Below are positions 42,178 to 50,959 of a stretch of 64,000 bases of DNA, piece after piece. The translations under genes were made by a program, and so were the position numbers. Location: positions 27,945 through 91,944 of the forward strand of contig CAYSAI010000004.1 in the NCBI GenBank assembly GCA_964428975.1, in the 5' to 3' direction. The notes under the pieces were generated by a model. It was not told where the DNA came from. It searched no databases and saw only the letters and a program-made list of their open reading frames with translations. Positions within the stretch are counted from its first letter, which is position 1. Every line of letters starts with the position of its first letter. Origin of the DNA: JAGOUA01 sp964428975 (lineage in GTDB: Bacteria; Patescibacteriota; Patescibacteriia; 2-12-FULL-60-25).

Positions 42178-42255
42178 AGGAGACCTTTCCGCGATGCTCG
42201 CGGACACGGCGTTCCTCACAAACAGGCCTAAGATTAGGTCAGAAACGGATAGATC

Positions 42256-43590
42256 ATGAAAAGCTGGTTCGGTTTGCTCGCGCTCGCCTTCGTGGCGATG
42301 CTCCTCGGCTGCGGTGACGCGGCGGTCTCGTCTACGAGCGCCAACGTCCCCGGAAGCCGCGCTTACGACGGTGCTTCCTGCGTGGATGAGAGCGAACCGG
42401 GTCGCGTCTGCGCGAACCCGACCGACCGCTGTCCAAGTGGCGGTTTCTATCCCTCGCGCATGGCCTGTCGGTCGGGTACGTGGCGCTGCCTACGCGATCC
42501 GGTCGGATCGTGCAGCGTGTCCATGACACCGCCGGACATGCCGACGTGCACCAATGAGGGTGCGCGAGGTACGTCCTGCGATCTCGGGCTCTGCCCCGAC
42601 GGTTCGCGCGTGCAAGCACACCGTGTCTGCATGAGCGGCCGCTACATCTGCCAACCTGATCTTCCCGTGTGTGCGTCCACAACGCCGCGCGACTCGGGCA
42701 CAACGACCGACGCCTCCGTCGAGTACAACGGTCCATGCCAGCCAGGCGAGACCCGCCACTGCTACAGCGGACCGATGGATTCCGAAGGTATCGGGCAGTG
42801 CCGCGGTGCCACACGTTCCTGTGTGGTCAACGAACGCACCCGTACCACCCAGTGGTCGCCCGATTGCGTTGGTGAGGTGACCCCGAATCCGGTCGAGACG
42901 CCATACGACGGCATCGACAATAACTGCAACGGTTGGATCGACGACGACCAACGTCTCCACGCTGGACGCGTCTGGAACTGTGTCGCCAACAGTGGGTGTT
43001 ACTGGTTCGGGAACGCGCCAGACAACGCATGGTCACCGGTCTACGGTTTCCAAGGTTGCTACACGAGTGGACGGTTCTTGCCCCTCGTAGGCGCGATCCG
43101 GCCCGGTATGCTCGTTTCGACCGGTGCCTCCAACGAGCTGCACCGCGTTTACTACATCGGGCGGGACATGCGACGACACATCTTTCCGACTTCGACGACG
43201 CTCGCTACATGGTTCCTTGAGCCAGGTGGCACGGGGAACGTGCATCTCGACGCGCAGGCTTGTCGGCGCGTGGTGCAGGTACCGCTGGAGATGCTCGCAG
43301 CGCTTCCGATTGGTGGGAACGTAACAATGCGTCCGGGCACGGTCATTACCGGAATCACAACCGACCCTGCGCGCTACGTGCTCTCCCGTGGCGGCGTGCT
43401 GCGTCGTCTCGAGCCAACAACTCTCGGTGTCTTCCTCGCTCCCGACTGGCTCATGCATCGGGAGGCGCTTCTGCCCGACGCTTTCTTCGTGAACTACAGC
43501 GTTGGCAGGTCGATCACAGACTCGAACCAATACGACGGCCGTCGAGAGTACGCGGTTACACTCGATCAGGACCTCGGCCTCGTTCCTTGA
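42256..43590 (+). CDS. Cys-rich lipoprotein with MopE-like DGxDNNCNG motif, foreign-looking
   Basis: A 444-aa lipoprotein with lipobox MLLGC near residue 19. The first ~200 residues have many regularly spaced cysteines (CVDESEPGRVC; CTNEGARGTSCDLGLCPDG; CQPGETRHCYSG), suggesting disulfide-bonded modules. PYDGIDNNCNGWIDDD near residue 220 is the putative metal-binding motif of MopE-type proteins, common in deltaproteobacteria. The C-terminal half is beta-rich with repeats of STGASNELHRVYYIG type. GC content is clearly higher than in neighbours and codon choice differs, pointing to transfer. Two terminators follow. Confidence 0.8.
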   Translation: MKSWFGLLALAFVAMLLGCGDAAVSSTSANVPGSRAYDGASCVDESEPGRVCANPTDRCPSGGFYPSRMACRSGTWRCLRDPVGSCSVSMTPPDMPTCTNEGARGTSCDLGLCPDGSRVQAHRVCMSGRYICQPDLPVCASTTPRDSGTTTDASVEYNGPCQPGETRHCYSGPMDSEGIGQCRGATRSCVVNERTRTTQWSPDCVGEVTPNPVETPYDGIDNNCNGWIDDDQRLHAGRVWNCVANSGCYWFGNAPDNAWSPVYGFQGCYTSGRFLPLVGAIRPGMLVSTGASNELHRVYYIGRDMRRHIFPTSTTLATWFLEPGGTGNVHLDAQACRRVVQVPLEMLAALPIGGNVTMRPGTVITGITTDPARYVLSRGGVLRRLEPTTLGVFLAPDWLMHREALLPDAFFVNYSVGRSITDSNQYDGRREYAVTLDQDLGLVP

Positions 43591-43602
43591 ACCTTCACCC
43601 CT

Positions 43603-43632
43603 AACCATCCCGACGTTCGTCGGATGGTTTCC
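43603..43632 (+). terminator. First terminator after the MopE-like gene
   Basis: AACCATCC and GGATGGTT with inner CGAC-GTTC-GTC pairing, followed by TCCC; weak T-run. Confidence 0.6.
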
Positions 43633-43634
43633 CT

Positions 43635-43684
43635 GCATCCCTCTTACCGCGCTTCGGCGCTGGTGAGGGGGATGCTTTATTTAG
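43635..43684 (+). terminator. Second terminator after the MopE-like gene
   Basis: A long stem from GCATCCC to GGGATGC with GCGC-TTCG-GCGC at the tip, followed by TTTATTT. Confidence 0.75.
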
Positions 43685-43692
43685 CACGAAAT

Positions 43693-43722
43693 TTGGAGAG
43701 CGTACAACGCTCGTGCTATGAT
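43693..43722 (+). promoter_or_regulatory. Candidate promoter of the Nudix gene
   Basis: TTGGAG (43693-43698), 18-base spacer, TATGAT (43717-43722). The leader would be about 110 bases and shows no obvious ribosome site before the ATG at 43840. Confidence 0.5.
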
Positions 43723-43839
43723 GTTGATCCGCATTCTCACAAGATAGGCTTCACGTTGATTCAACGCGAACATGGGGCTCGTTCTTGTGAAAATGCTCTT
43801 ACTCTCTCGGGCGCTTCATGCGTCAGCCTCTTTTTTTGT

Positions 43840-44430
43840 ATGGAACATCTTGAAATTGTGCACGAGCATTCGGGCGAACTCGTTGGGTCGACGCTTCCAC
43901 GAGGAGAAGCAAAAGAACAAAAGGCTTGGTGTCGTTCAACGAATGTCTACGTTTTGAACAGTGCGGGCGAAGTGCTCTGTCATCAACGTTCTTTAAGCAA
44001 AGAAAGCTATCCCGGATATTGGATTACCCATCTTGGCGGGCATGTGGGCGTGGGGGAAACGTACGAAACAAACGCGCAAAAAGAACTTGAAGAAGAGGCG
44101 GGGATTTCGGTTGAGCCACACACCCTCATTGCGTGGCGTACGACGCGCGTGCCGGTGTCTCAGCTCTGGACGCGAGAGTTTGTGACGGTGGTGGATCGAG
44201 AAGCCCATCATTTTACCCCGCAAGCAGGTGAGGTGGAATGCTTTCTTTGGAAGACGCCACATGAAATCATCAAAGAAGCGCGAGAAGGGGTGAACTGGCG
44301 TGCAGGAACGCATGACTTTTGGACGGAATATCATTGTTTGCGAGCGGTTCTCGCGACAGCACAGGCGCACGGACTCATGAAGCTGCCGCGTGAGACGCAT
44401 GTGTGGCACCAATTAGCCACGGGAGCATAA
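43840..44430 (+). CDS. Nudix hydrolase, IPP-isomerase-like subgroup
   Basis: A 196-aa protein with a Nudix box GGHVGVGETYETNAQKELEEEAGI near residues 69-92; the usual REUxEE is KELEEE, with the metal-binding glutamates kept. The start (IVHEHSGELVGSTLPRGEAKEQKAWCRSTNVYVLN) and the overall length resemble the IDI/YfcD group. It could be an isopentenyl-diphosphate isomerase-like or housecleaning pyrophosphatase. The ATG at 43840 is inferred from this alignment; the frame is open further upstream. It ends at a two-way terminator before the tRNA-Arg. Confidence 0.82.
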   Translation: MEHLEIVHEHSGELVGSTLPRGEAKEQKAWCRSTNVYVLNSAGEVLCHQRSLSKESYPGYWITHLGGHVGVGETYETNAQKELEEEAGISVEPHTLIAWRTTRVPVSQLWTREFVTVVDREAHHFTPQAGEVECFLWKTPHEIIKEAREGVNWRAGTHDFWTEYHCLRAVLATAQAHGLMKLPRETHVWHQLATGA

Positions 44431-44436
44431 AACAAA

Positions 44437-44466
44437 AACATCCTCTTTTCGAGGATGTTTTTTCAA
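44437..44466. terminator. Bidirectional terminator
   Basis: ACATCCTC-TTTTC-GAGGATGT with a T-run on the plus side and an A-run (T-run on the minus strand) on the other. It serves the Nudix gene and the tRNA-Arg, whose CCA lies directly beside the T-run. Confidence 0.85.
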
Positions 44467-44543
44467 TGGTGCAGCCAAGACGATTCGAACGTCTGACCTC
44501 TTCCTTCGCAGGGAAGCGCTCTATCCAGCTGAGCTATGGCTGC
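44467..44543 (-). tRNA. tRNA-Arg(GCG)
   Basis: Intact cloverleaf on the minus strand. Acceptor GCAGCCA/TGGCTGC, D-arm GCTC-AGCTGGATA-GAGC, anticodon stem CTTCC/GGAAG with loop CTGCGAA giving GCG, T-arm AGACG-TTCGAAT-CGTCT, encoded CCA. Most bacteria use an A34 (inosine) tRNA for these Arg codons; G34 is unusual. Confidence 0.93.
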
Positions 44544-44555
44544 CCGCGCTTGCCT

Positions 44556-44631
44556 TACCTTATTGAGATGAGTTGAACGTCTGACCTTCCCGGCCATGCC
44601 GGGACGCTCTATCCAGCTGAGCTATGGCTGC
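44556..44631 (-). pseudogene. Decayed tRNA copy upstream of tRNA-Arg
   Basis: On the minus strand the first 27 bases (GCAGCCATAGCTCAGCTGGA and on) equal tRNA-Arg, and AGGTCAGACGTTC of the T-arm is shared. The anticodon arm has become TCCCG-GCATGGC-CGGGA with C at position 33, the T-arm no longer pairs fully, and the 3' acceptor strand is lost (CAATAAGG instead of TGGCTGC). Its first base directly follows the TAA of the 175-aa gene. Confidence 0.75.
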
Positions 44632-45159
44632 TTACAAGCGCAAAAGCCGAGCAAATATATCAGAAGAGTACTCATTCCGCAAGTCGAGGTTTTCACGCAA
44701 ATATTGGCGTAAATGCTCACGAAGAGGGATAGGGTCTTGATCTTGCAAATGAATACGGATACGGGGCTGCAATCCCGTTTTTTGTTGAAGATAGAGCGTT
44801 TTTGCGTACGGAGGGTCGTAGATAATCGCGAAATGTTCTAAATCGGGGTAGAGATACAGCTTTCCATCCCACACGACGCCGTGTTCACCCACTTGAACGA
44901 GTACCGTGTGAGGCGTTTGATTATGTCCGATAATGAGGGTGATATCCGCTAACAGGATAAAAAACGCGAAGAGAAAATTCTCCGTCCAAATCGCGTAGGC
45001 AAGGAGAAAGAGAGAAAGCACGCCAAGAATCATGTACCACGACGGGGGACGCTCTGTTTTCTCAAACGAAGGCGTTTCCCACACGAAACGATCTTGCAAG
45101 GTGGTGAGAGAGTGCTCGTCTTCAACGGCAAAGGGAATCATATAGGGGGAGTATAGCAT
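44632..45159 (-). CDS. Two-helix membrane protein, unknown
   Basis: A 175-aa protein. Start at 45159 with AAGGAGGG five to six bases upstream; an ATG at 45141 lies eight bases after TATACT and is an alternative leaderless start. Two hydrophobic helices lie at about residues 40-75 (MILGVLSLFLLAYAIW; FLFAFFILLADITLII) and a ~95-residue cytoplasmic alpha/beta domain follows (VGEHGVVWDGKLYLYPDLEHF...). The layout resembles small membrane proteins with a PH-like domain often seen in CPR, but I cannot assign a family. Stop TAA directly abuts the tRNA-like element downstream. Confidence 0.65.
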   Translation of the reverse strand: MLYSPYMIPFAVEDEHSLTTLQDRFVWETPSFEKTERPPSWYMILGVLSLFLLAYAIWTENFLFAFFILLADITLIIGHNQTPHTVLVQVGEHGVVWDGKLYLYPDLEHFAIIYDPPYAKTLYLQQKTGLQPRIRIHLQDQDPIPLREHLRQYLRENLDLRNEYSSDIFARLLRL

Positions 45160-45188
45160 GTTCGTCCCTCCTTGGGCATGATGGGGGT

Positions 45189-47264
45189 ATGTTCTCGTGG
45201 AACGATCCGCTTGGGTATCTCAAATCCGTTACGTCTTCCATTCGACGCGCGTTTTTCGCGTTAGGCATTCAGACGCTGGGCGAGCTTCTCGAAACGCTTC
45301 CACGTCGTTACGAAGATTTCTCTACGATTAAGCTACTTTTTGCGTGTAATGAGGGAGATCAGGTGACGGTGCGTGTTCGTGTGAAGAAAGCGTCTGCGAC
45401 AGGAGGATTTGGGAAGCGAACGAAGCTCTTACGCGTCCTCATCGAAGATGCGAGCGGGTCGGCAAGCGTGCTCTTTTTCAATCAGCCATGGCTTATGAAA
45501 GAGCTGGTGCCTGCTCGCGAGGTGCTCATCTCTGGCGTGATTCACGTGCATGAACAATACGGACGGCAGATCACAAAACCTTCGTGGCGAGCGCTGGGTA
45601 CGGAAGCAGAAATCAAGGGCGAGATTCTGCCGATCTATTCTACAAGCCGATCTATTCCTCAAAAAACGTATCGTCGCGTGATAGCGCAGGCGCTTGAAGC
45701 ACAGCCGTGGCCGGTTGAAGACCCTGTTCCGCAAGGTGTTCTTCCTGCGGGGCTTTTGCCTTGGAGTGAGCTTTTTCACGCCATTCATAGACCTTCGCAG
45801 ATCGAAGAGGCAGAAAAAGGGCGTCGCCGTCTCGCGTATCACGAAGTGCTCCTCTATCGTGTGGCATTCGGTCTCACCGACCAAGAGCTGACGGTTCAAG
45901 GCGGGCACGCGATGCCGTTTCTTGAAATTTTTGCTCGTACGTTTGCGGAATCGCTCCCGTTTCCGCTTACAGGTGATCAAAAACGCGCCATTTGGACGGC
46001 GCTGCAAGATATGGAAAAACCCGTGCCCATGCGACGGCTTTTGCAAGGGGATGTAGGCTCGGGAAAGACGGCCGTGGCGGCCTTTCTTGCGGCACACACC
46101 TGTCGTCAAGGCGCGTCAACGGTGTTTCTTGCGCCAACGGACATTCTCGCTTCGCAACACGCGCATACGCTACGAAAACTCTTTCTCACGCATCAAATTC
46201 CTTTGCTTTTGCTCACGCGTACGCAGAAACGCGCGTTTCTCGGTACGCAGGAAGAGGAACTTTCAAAAGCCGAGGCAGATGCGCGCGCGAAACTGGGCGG
46301 GCTTGTGCTCGTGGGAACGCATGCGCTTTTGCAGGAAAAACGTCTTCCGCACGATGTTGGGCTTGTGGTGGTAGATGAGCAGCACCGTTTTGGCGTGGAA
46401 CAACGGCAGTTTCTCGCTTCGGCGAAGCGCGCAGATGGAGCCTTTCCGCACTTGCTCTCGATGACGGCAACCCCGATTCCGCGCTCGCTCGCCCTCACGT
46501 TGTTTGGAGATTTAGCCACGTCGTCTCTTCAAGAAAAACCCTTCGGACGAAAACAGATCGCTTCGTTCGTGTGTTATGCACAACAAAAAGAGCGTGCGTA
46601 TACGGCGATTCGTGAAGCGGCTGCGCGCGCGGAAGCAGCATTCGTGGTCTGTCCGCTCATTGATCCTTCTGATGCGCTTGGTGTTGCTTCGGTTGAAGAG
46701 CTTTCGCGTACGCTCGCGGCGGGTCCGCTTGCAGGGCTGCGTCTCGGCATGGTGCATGGACGTATGAAACCAGACGAAAAAGAAACAGCTATGCGCGATC
46801 TCACGGAAGGAAGGCTCGACGTGCTTATCGCGACGACGGTGATTGAGGTGGGGGTTGATGTGCCGCGCGCGACGGTGATGGTGATCGAGGGGGCGGAACG
46901 GTTTGGCATGGCACAGCTGCATCAGTTGCGAGGCCGCGTCGGGCGAAGCGATCTTCCAAGCGCCTGCTATTTTTTGACGGATGCTGAAGGTGCCGCGCTC
47001 GATCGTCTTGAGCAGGTTGCGCGCTTGCACGATGGATTTGCGCTTGCGGAAGAAGATTTTCGTCGTCGTGGAGGGGGAAATCTGTTCGGTACGCAGCAGA
47101 GCGGGTATCTGCCATTTCAAGCATTACGTTGGGAGGATACGGATCTTTTTCAAGAAGCCGCAAAAAATGCGCGCCTGCTTTTACAGAACGATCCTACGCT
47201 TGCGACCGCTCCGTGGCTGCTTGAGCGCGCTTCCGCTCTTCGCGATGCGAGTCACGGGGAGTGA
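45189..47264 (+). CDS. recG: ATP-dependent DNA helicase RecG
   Basis: Branch-migrating helicase that remodels stalled forks and Holliday junctions. The 691-aa protein has the N-terminal wedge/OB domain (about 1-150; LPRRYEDFSTI, QVTVRVRVKKA), then the helicase core: Q-motif region PFPLTGDQKRAIW, Walker A LQGDVGSGKT, DEQHRFGVEQR, SMTATPIPRS, TVIEVGVDVPRATVMVIEGAERFGMAQLHQLRGRVGR, and the C-terminal GGGNLFGTQQSGYLPF. Length is typical. CATGAT lies seven bases before the ATG, though the -35 is poor. It converges on the MFS gene with eight bases between stops. Confidence 0.96.
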   Translation: MFSWNDPLGYLKSVTSSIRRAFFALGIQTLGELLETLPRRYEDFSTIKLLFACNEGDQVTVRVRVKKASATGGFGKRTKLLRVLIEDASGSASVLFFNQPWLMKELVPAREVLISGVIHVHEQYGRQITKPSWRALGTEAEIKGEILPIYSTSRSIPQKTYRRVIAQALEAQPWPVEDPVPQGVLPAGLLPWSELFHAIHRPSQIEEAEKGRRRLAYHEVLLYRVAFGLTDQELTVQGGHAMPFLEIFARTFAESLPFPLTGDQKRAIWTALQDMEKPVPMRRLLQGDVGSGKTAVAAFLAAHTCRQGASTVFLAPTDILASQHAHTLRKLFLTHQIPLLLLTRTQKRAFLGTQEEELSKAEADARAKLGGLVLVGTHALLQEKRLPHDVGLVVVDEQHRFGVEQRQFLASAKRADGAFPHLLSMTATPIPRSLALTLFGDLATSSLQEKPFGRKQIASFVCYAQQKERAYTAIREAAARAEAAFVVCPLIDPSDALGVASVEELSRTLAAGPLAGLRLGMVHGRMKPDEKETAMRDLTEGRLDVLIATTVIEVGVDVPRATVMVIEGAERFGMAQLHQLRGRVGRSDLPSACYFLTDAEGAALDRLEQVARLHDGFALAEEDFRRRGGGNLFGTQQSGYLPFQALRWEDTDLFQEAAKNARLLLQNDPTLATAPWLLERASALRDASHGE

Positions 47265-47272
47265 GGTGTCTC

Positions 47273-48529
47273 TTATCTATGTGGTTGTCGACGAGGATGA
47301 TGAGAAGGAAGAAGCGTGCGTGAATGCACAGGATGGTGCTCGTCTGGATGTCCAAGCAGCACGCTCGACACAATCCATGTGCCAAAAAGAAATCCTGCCG
47401 CAAGAAGAATCGTGAACGTGGGACCAAGCGGCTCAAATAAAAGTCCGGCGAGGATAGGCCCAATCATCCATCCAAGGTCTTTTGAGAGCGATAGAACTCC
47501 GGTTACGAGCGCGTCTTCTGCGTGATCTTTATCAAGACGATCAAGCCACGCCCAAAGAGAAACATTCGCCATTTCGTCTCCCGTGGTGGCTAAAAAACCG
47601 AAAAGAAGAAACAAGATACCAAACGAAAAACCGAGAAGGAGCGCCGAAACGGCAAAGAGCAACATGCCCCAGAAAATAAGCCAACGTTTATTCGAATGGT
47701 CGCTGATCCGTCCAATAAAAAATCCTGTAAATAGCACGGAAAAATCAAAAACTCCCATACTAAAACTCAGCACACCCGTCGTCGCCATGCGCGCAATCAT
47801 GAGAGGGATCACGAACCACAGCACACCATAGAACGTCGTCGCGCTCAATTGTTGAAGAAACAAAATCGTGCTGACAGGATTCAATTTTTTCATCGCATGC
47901 AGTACATGAGGGAAAAAATGTCGACGTATATACCATGACTGATGGGCGATTTTGATTTCGTCACGAACCGATGCGCGATCAAGCGGCGCGTGCAGAAGCG
48001 CAACAAGACTCAAAAGAAACGGAATGGCGAGAATAATGGCGATAAACGGCGCTTGCGCGTGGGTGAGAAAGGGTAGGAGGAGCATGCCCGTAACCACCCC
48101 TGCCGATGTGACGACGTCACGCATCGCCATAAAACGCCCAGCGATGGAGGATGGCGCATGAAGAAGCACGTACGCGTCCATACCTGGGGCAAAAAACAAC
48201 CATCCGATAGTCGCAAGCACTAAACTCCCGATAAGGACAGGGCTGCTTGCCCCAAACAGAAGCAGGAGCGCACCAAAGAGAAAACAGGTGGTAGAAACAA
48301 GCAGCGTTCGTACATACCCGAAGCGATCGAGAAGATACCCCGCAGGAACGTCAAGCAGCATTTGTACGCCCGCCGCCCCTCCAATCAAGAGCCCTGCAAG
48401 CCAGACAGGAAACACCCGTTCCGCAAGAATGGGCATGAGCGTGTAATGAAGGGCAGCCGGAACTTTGAAGAGAAATAAAAAGAGCCAAAAAGGGAGAAGT
48501 GTGCGTAGAGGATGAGAAAGAACGGACAT
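47273..48529 (-). CDS. Major facilitator superfamily transporter
   Basis: A 418-aa protein with twelve hydrophobic helices and the MFS loop 2-3 signature in degenerate form (DVPAGYLLDRFGYVRTLL), repeated in part in the second half (GRISDHSNKRW). The last ~25 residues are basic and His-rich (HPDEHHPVHS...HHPRRQPHR). It may export a small molecule or drug; the substrate is unknown. It starts 12 bases after radA on the same strand and is the last gene of the long minus-strand operon. It converges on recG. Confidence 0.85.
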   Translation of the reverse strand: MSVLSHPLRTLLPFWLFLFLFKVPAALHYTLMPILAERVFPVWLAGLLIGGAAGVQMLLDVPAGYLLDRFGYVRTLLVSTTCFLFGALLLLFGASSPVLIGSLVLATIGWLFFAPGMDAYVLLHAPSSIAGRFMAMRDVVTSAGVVTGMLLLPFLTHAQAPFIAIILAIPFLLSLVALLHAPLDRASVRDEIKIAHQSWYIRRHFFPHVLHAMKKLNPVSTILFLQQLSATTFYGVLWFVIPLMIARMATTGVLSFSMGVFDFSVLFTGFFIGRISDHSNKRWLIFWGMLLFAVSALLLGFSFGILFLLFGFLATTGDEMANVSLWAWLDRLDKDHAEDALVTGVLSLSKDLGWMIGPILAGLLFEPLGPTFTILLAAGFLFGTWIVSSVLLGHPDEHHPVHSRTLLPSHHPRRQPHR

Positions 48530-48541
48530 GTCCGCAGTCTA

Positions 48542-49945
48542 TCACACGCGTGCGGTTTTCTGCGTTGCTTGCAGTCCTGCGTGCGCAACCGCCTCTCGTA
48601 GCGTGGCTGCTTTCAGAACGACCATTCCTGCAACGGAGCTTTTCGCGGAAGAGGCAGGAACGATCGCGTGCGTGTAGCCGAGGCGTTTTGCCTCTTTGAG
48701 ACGTAAATCCACGCGCGGAATCGGACGAATATCGCCAGAGAGGCTGACTTCTCCCATCGCGAGACAACGTGCGCGTATCGGTTGGTCCCACGCGGCGCTC
48801 GCAAGCGCGAGGCAAAGCGCGAGGTCCATCGCGGGGTCTTGCAGCTTGAGACCGCCGAGCGTGTTCACGAAGACGTCTTGATCCGCAAGCCTGCAGCTCG
48901 CGCGTCGTCCGAGAACGGCGATAAGCAGGTGAATACGGTTCGCATCAAAGCCCACGATGCGTCTTGCGGGAATGCCAAATCCTGCAGGCGCGACGAGCGT
49001 TTGAATCTCGCAGAGGAGTGAGCGATTGCCTTCAAGAGCACAGCCAACCGCAGAACCAGAAATAGGGGAGGGACGATCTTGGAGAAAACGCACGGATGGG
49101 TCGAGAAGCTCGTGAAGACCCGTCTCGGTAATGGTAAAGATCGCGCTTTCATCGGTTGTACCAAAGCGATGCTTCAGGACGCGTAAAATACGCAGTTCTT
49201 CGCCACGATCCCCTTCGAGCATGAGCACGCTATCCACGAGATGTTCGAGCAAACGAGGTCCGGCGAGGTCGCCATCTTTCGTGACTTGTCCCACGAGGAG
49301 GACCGCTGTTCCAGAACGTTTCGCCGCTTCATTCAGCAGCGATGCACTGGCGCGAATCTGCGTAGGATTGCCGGCCTCACCCGTCACGTCTGCATGACGA
49401 ATCGACTGGATGGAATCAATAATCGCGAGCTTTGGTGCGTGTTTGGCGAGGGTTGCGGCGATGATGCCTGCATCCGTCGCGTCGAGGAACTGTAGGCTTG
49501 GAGGGAGGTTCGCAGAAAGACGCTCTAAGCGGCGATGGACTTGCGAGGGAGATTCCTCGCCCGTCACATAGAGAACGACCGCGCCCGTTTCTGCCACCTT
49601 GATTGCGGCTTGCGCGAGAAGCGTCGATTTACCAATCCCCGGTTCACCTCCCACGAGAGAGACGGACCCTGCAACCAACCCTCCAGAAAGTACACGGTCA
49701 AGCGCAGCGAACCCAAGAGAGAACGGCGGGGCGTTTGCATCTTTCGCGCGGCTCGTGAAGGCTTGGGGCGTTCCTGCTTGCGTTTGGATGGTTGTGCGAG
49801 CTTGTTCCATCGAAGGAGCGACTTCCTCAAGAGGTTTTAACGTGCCCCAGCTGCTGCACGTCTCGCATCGTCCTTGCCACTTCGAAAATTGACCATCGCA
49901 ATGCGTGCAGACAAATTTCACGAGAGGAGGTTTTTTTGCACTCAT
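48542..49945 (-). CDS. radA: DNA repair protein RadA
   Basis: RecA-like helicase acting on recombination intermediates. The 467-aa protein has an N-terminal zinc finger (FVCTHCDGQFSKWQGRCETCSSWGT), Walker A GGEPGIGKSTLL, the RadA-specific KNRFG motif as KHRFGTTDE, and a Lon-protease-like C-terminal domain (about 300-467) lacking the Ser/Lys protease pair, as usual in this family. It starts nine bases after the stop of the upstream secreted hydrolase-like gene, so it seems to ride on the envelope operon, which is an odd partner for a repair gene. Confidence 0.96.
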   Translation of the reverse strand: MSAKKPPLVKFVCTHCDGQFSKWQGRCETCSSWGTLKPLEEVAPSMEQARTTIQTQAGTPQAFTSRAKDANAPPFSLGFAALDRVLSGGLVAGSVSLVGGEPGIGKSTLLAQAAIKVAETGAVVLYVTGEESPSQVHRRLERLSANLPPSLQFLDATDAGIIAATLAKHAPKLAIIDSIQSIRHADVTGEAGNPTQIRASASLLNEAAKRSGTAVLLVGQVTKDGDLAGPRLLEHLVDSVLMLEGDRGEELRILRVLKHRFGTTDESAIFTITETGLHELLDPSVRFLQDRPSPISGSAVGCALEGNRSLLCEIQTLVAPAGFGIPARRIVGFDANRIHLLIAVLGRRASCRLADQDVFVNTLGGLKLQDPAMDLALCLALASAAWDQPIRARCLAMGEVSLSGDIRPIPRVDLRLKEAKRLGYTHAIVPASSAKSSVAGMVVLKAATLREAVAHAGLQATQKTARV

Positions 49946-49954
49946 GTGTTCGTT

Positions 49955-50944
49955 TTACGGCGCGGACGCCTCGTTGTACAGCGCACAAAACGCGATGTTC
50001 GTCATGAGGCCAACGCTTTTTTTATGATCGAGACGCGTTTCAAACGAGATCAGCGACGTACCGTTCGGTCGCAGAAAATCCGCCCGTGGACCAAAGCAGT
50101 GTACGGGCGTCTCAAGAGAGGACACGCAAGGGGAGCACGGGAAAGGAAACAACTTCCATTCTTGACGTACAAGCTCTGCTCTCGATTGAGACCCAGGGAC
50201 GTTCACGAGGTCATCGCCGCCCATACCGATCAAATCAGGATTAAGGAGAAGAGATGTTCCGATAGTTGAAATGCTTGAGGTGGGGGTGAGCACATCTACA
50301 AGACAGCCGTCATACACGACCACTCCTCGTAGAGGTATCGTGAGCTTGTTTGCGACTGCTGTGAGCGTTCCGTTGCACGTGGCGTCTCCATGTCCGCCTA
50401 CGACGGTGTCAATCACCGTGACTTCTGGAATGACGGTACGAAGCGCGCGAAGAGCCGTTGCGGAAAACGTCTGCACGTCAAATGCGTCGTATGATTTTCC
50501 GTTGTGGTGAGGAATCATGATGACGATGTTTTTTGTGGTAGCAACGCGTGCAAGAGCTTTTTTCAAGAAGGGGAGAGAAAGATCTTCTGCGGGAAGATCG
50601 CTTGTATTCGCGTCATGAAGAAAGATAAACGCATGTACGGATGCATCCGGCGTAGAACGTAAACGTGCCGGAAGAAGAAGACGTGAGCCGTTTGGAGGCC
50701 AGATCTCTGGAGCGCTGTTAAGAGGCTGATAGGTGAAGGGGAGAGAAAGCACTGGTCCATCTTGTTCCGCTTGAAACGCCTCTTCTGGCTCATAGCGGAA
50801 GAGAGGCACATCTATTGTGGATGTGGGAGCGACGAGAGAGGGTATGTTTATCGAAGGTGTACGCGCTTTACTCCAAAATAGAAGCCCCACGCTTCCCATG
50901 AAGATGAAGCCTATCCCGATCAAGCAAGCGTAAAAAAGTTTCAT
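49955..50944 (-). CDS. Exported alpha/beta-hydrolase-like protein, copy 2
   Basis: A 329-aa protein with an N-terminal membrane anchor or signal (about 3-25; FYACLIGIGFIFMGSVGLLFW). The rest resembles an alpha/beta-hydrolase layout: a strand-rich start (SVHAFIFLHDA), IVIMIPHHNGKSYDAF, and VIDTVVGGHGDATCNG, where the nucleophile elbow would be. That site reads GHGDA, not GxSxG, so the Ser nucleophile is missing. GVVVYDGC and two later Cys pairs are shared with the paralogue at 52389-53381. ATG at 50944 is 15 bases after the upstream stop. Function unknown; a pseudo-enzyme or carbohydrate-binding role is possible. Confidence 0.75.
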   Translation of the reverse strand: MKLFYACLIGIGFIFMGSVGLLFWSKARTPSINIPSLVAPTSTIDVPLFRYEPEEAFQAEQDGPVLSLPFTYQPLNSAPEIWPPNGSRLLLPARLRSTPDASVHAFIFLHDANTSDLPAEDLSLPFLKKALARVATTKNIVIMIPHHNGKSYDAFDVQTFSATALRALRTVIPEVTVIDTVVGGHGDATCNGTLTAVANKLTIPLRGVVVYDGCLVDVLTPTSSISTIGTSLLLNPDLIGMGGDDLVNVPGSQSRAELVRQEWKLFPFPCSPCVSSLETPVHCFGPRADFLRPNGTSLISFETRLDHKKSVGLMTNIAFCALYNEASAP

Positions 50945-50959
50945 GCGAAATATTTTTGG

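Noticed and set aside
43033..43638. Minus-strand frame of 201 codons opposite the MopE-like gene
   Set aside because: High GC on the coding strand makes long antisense frames likely; the lipobox and Cys pattern support the plus strand.
44556..44631. Considered as an intact second tRNA
   Set aside because: No pairing 3' acceptor strand, damaged T-arm, C at position 33 and no CCA.
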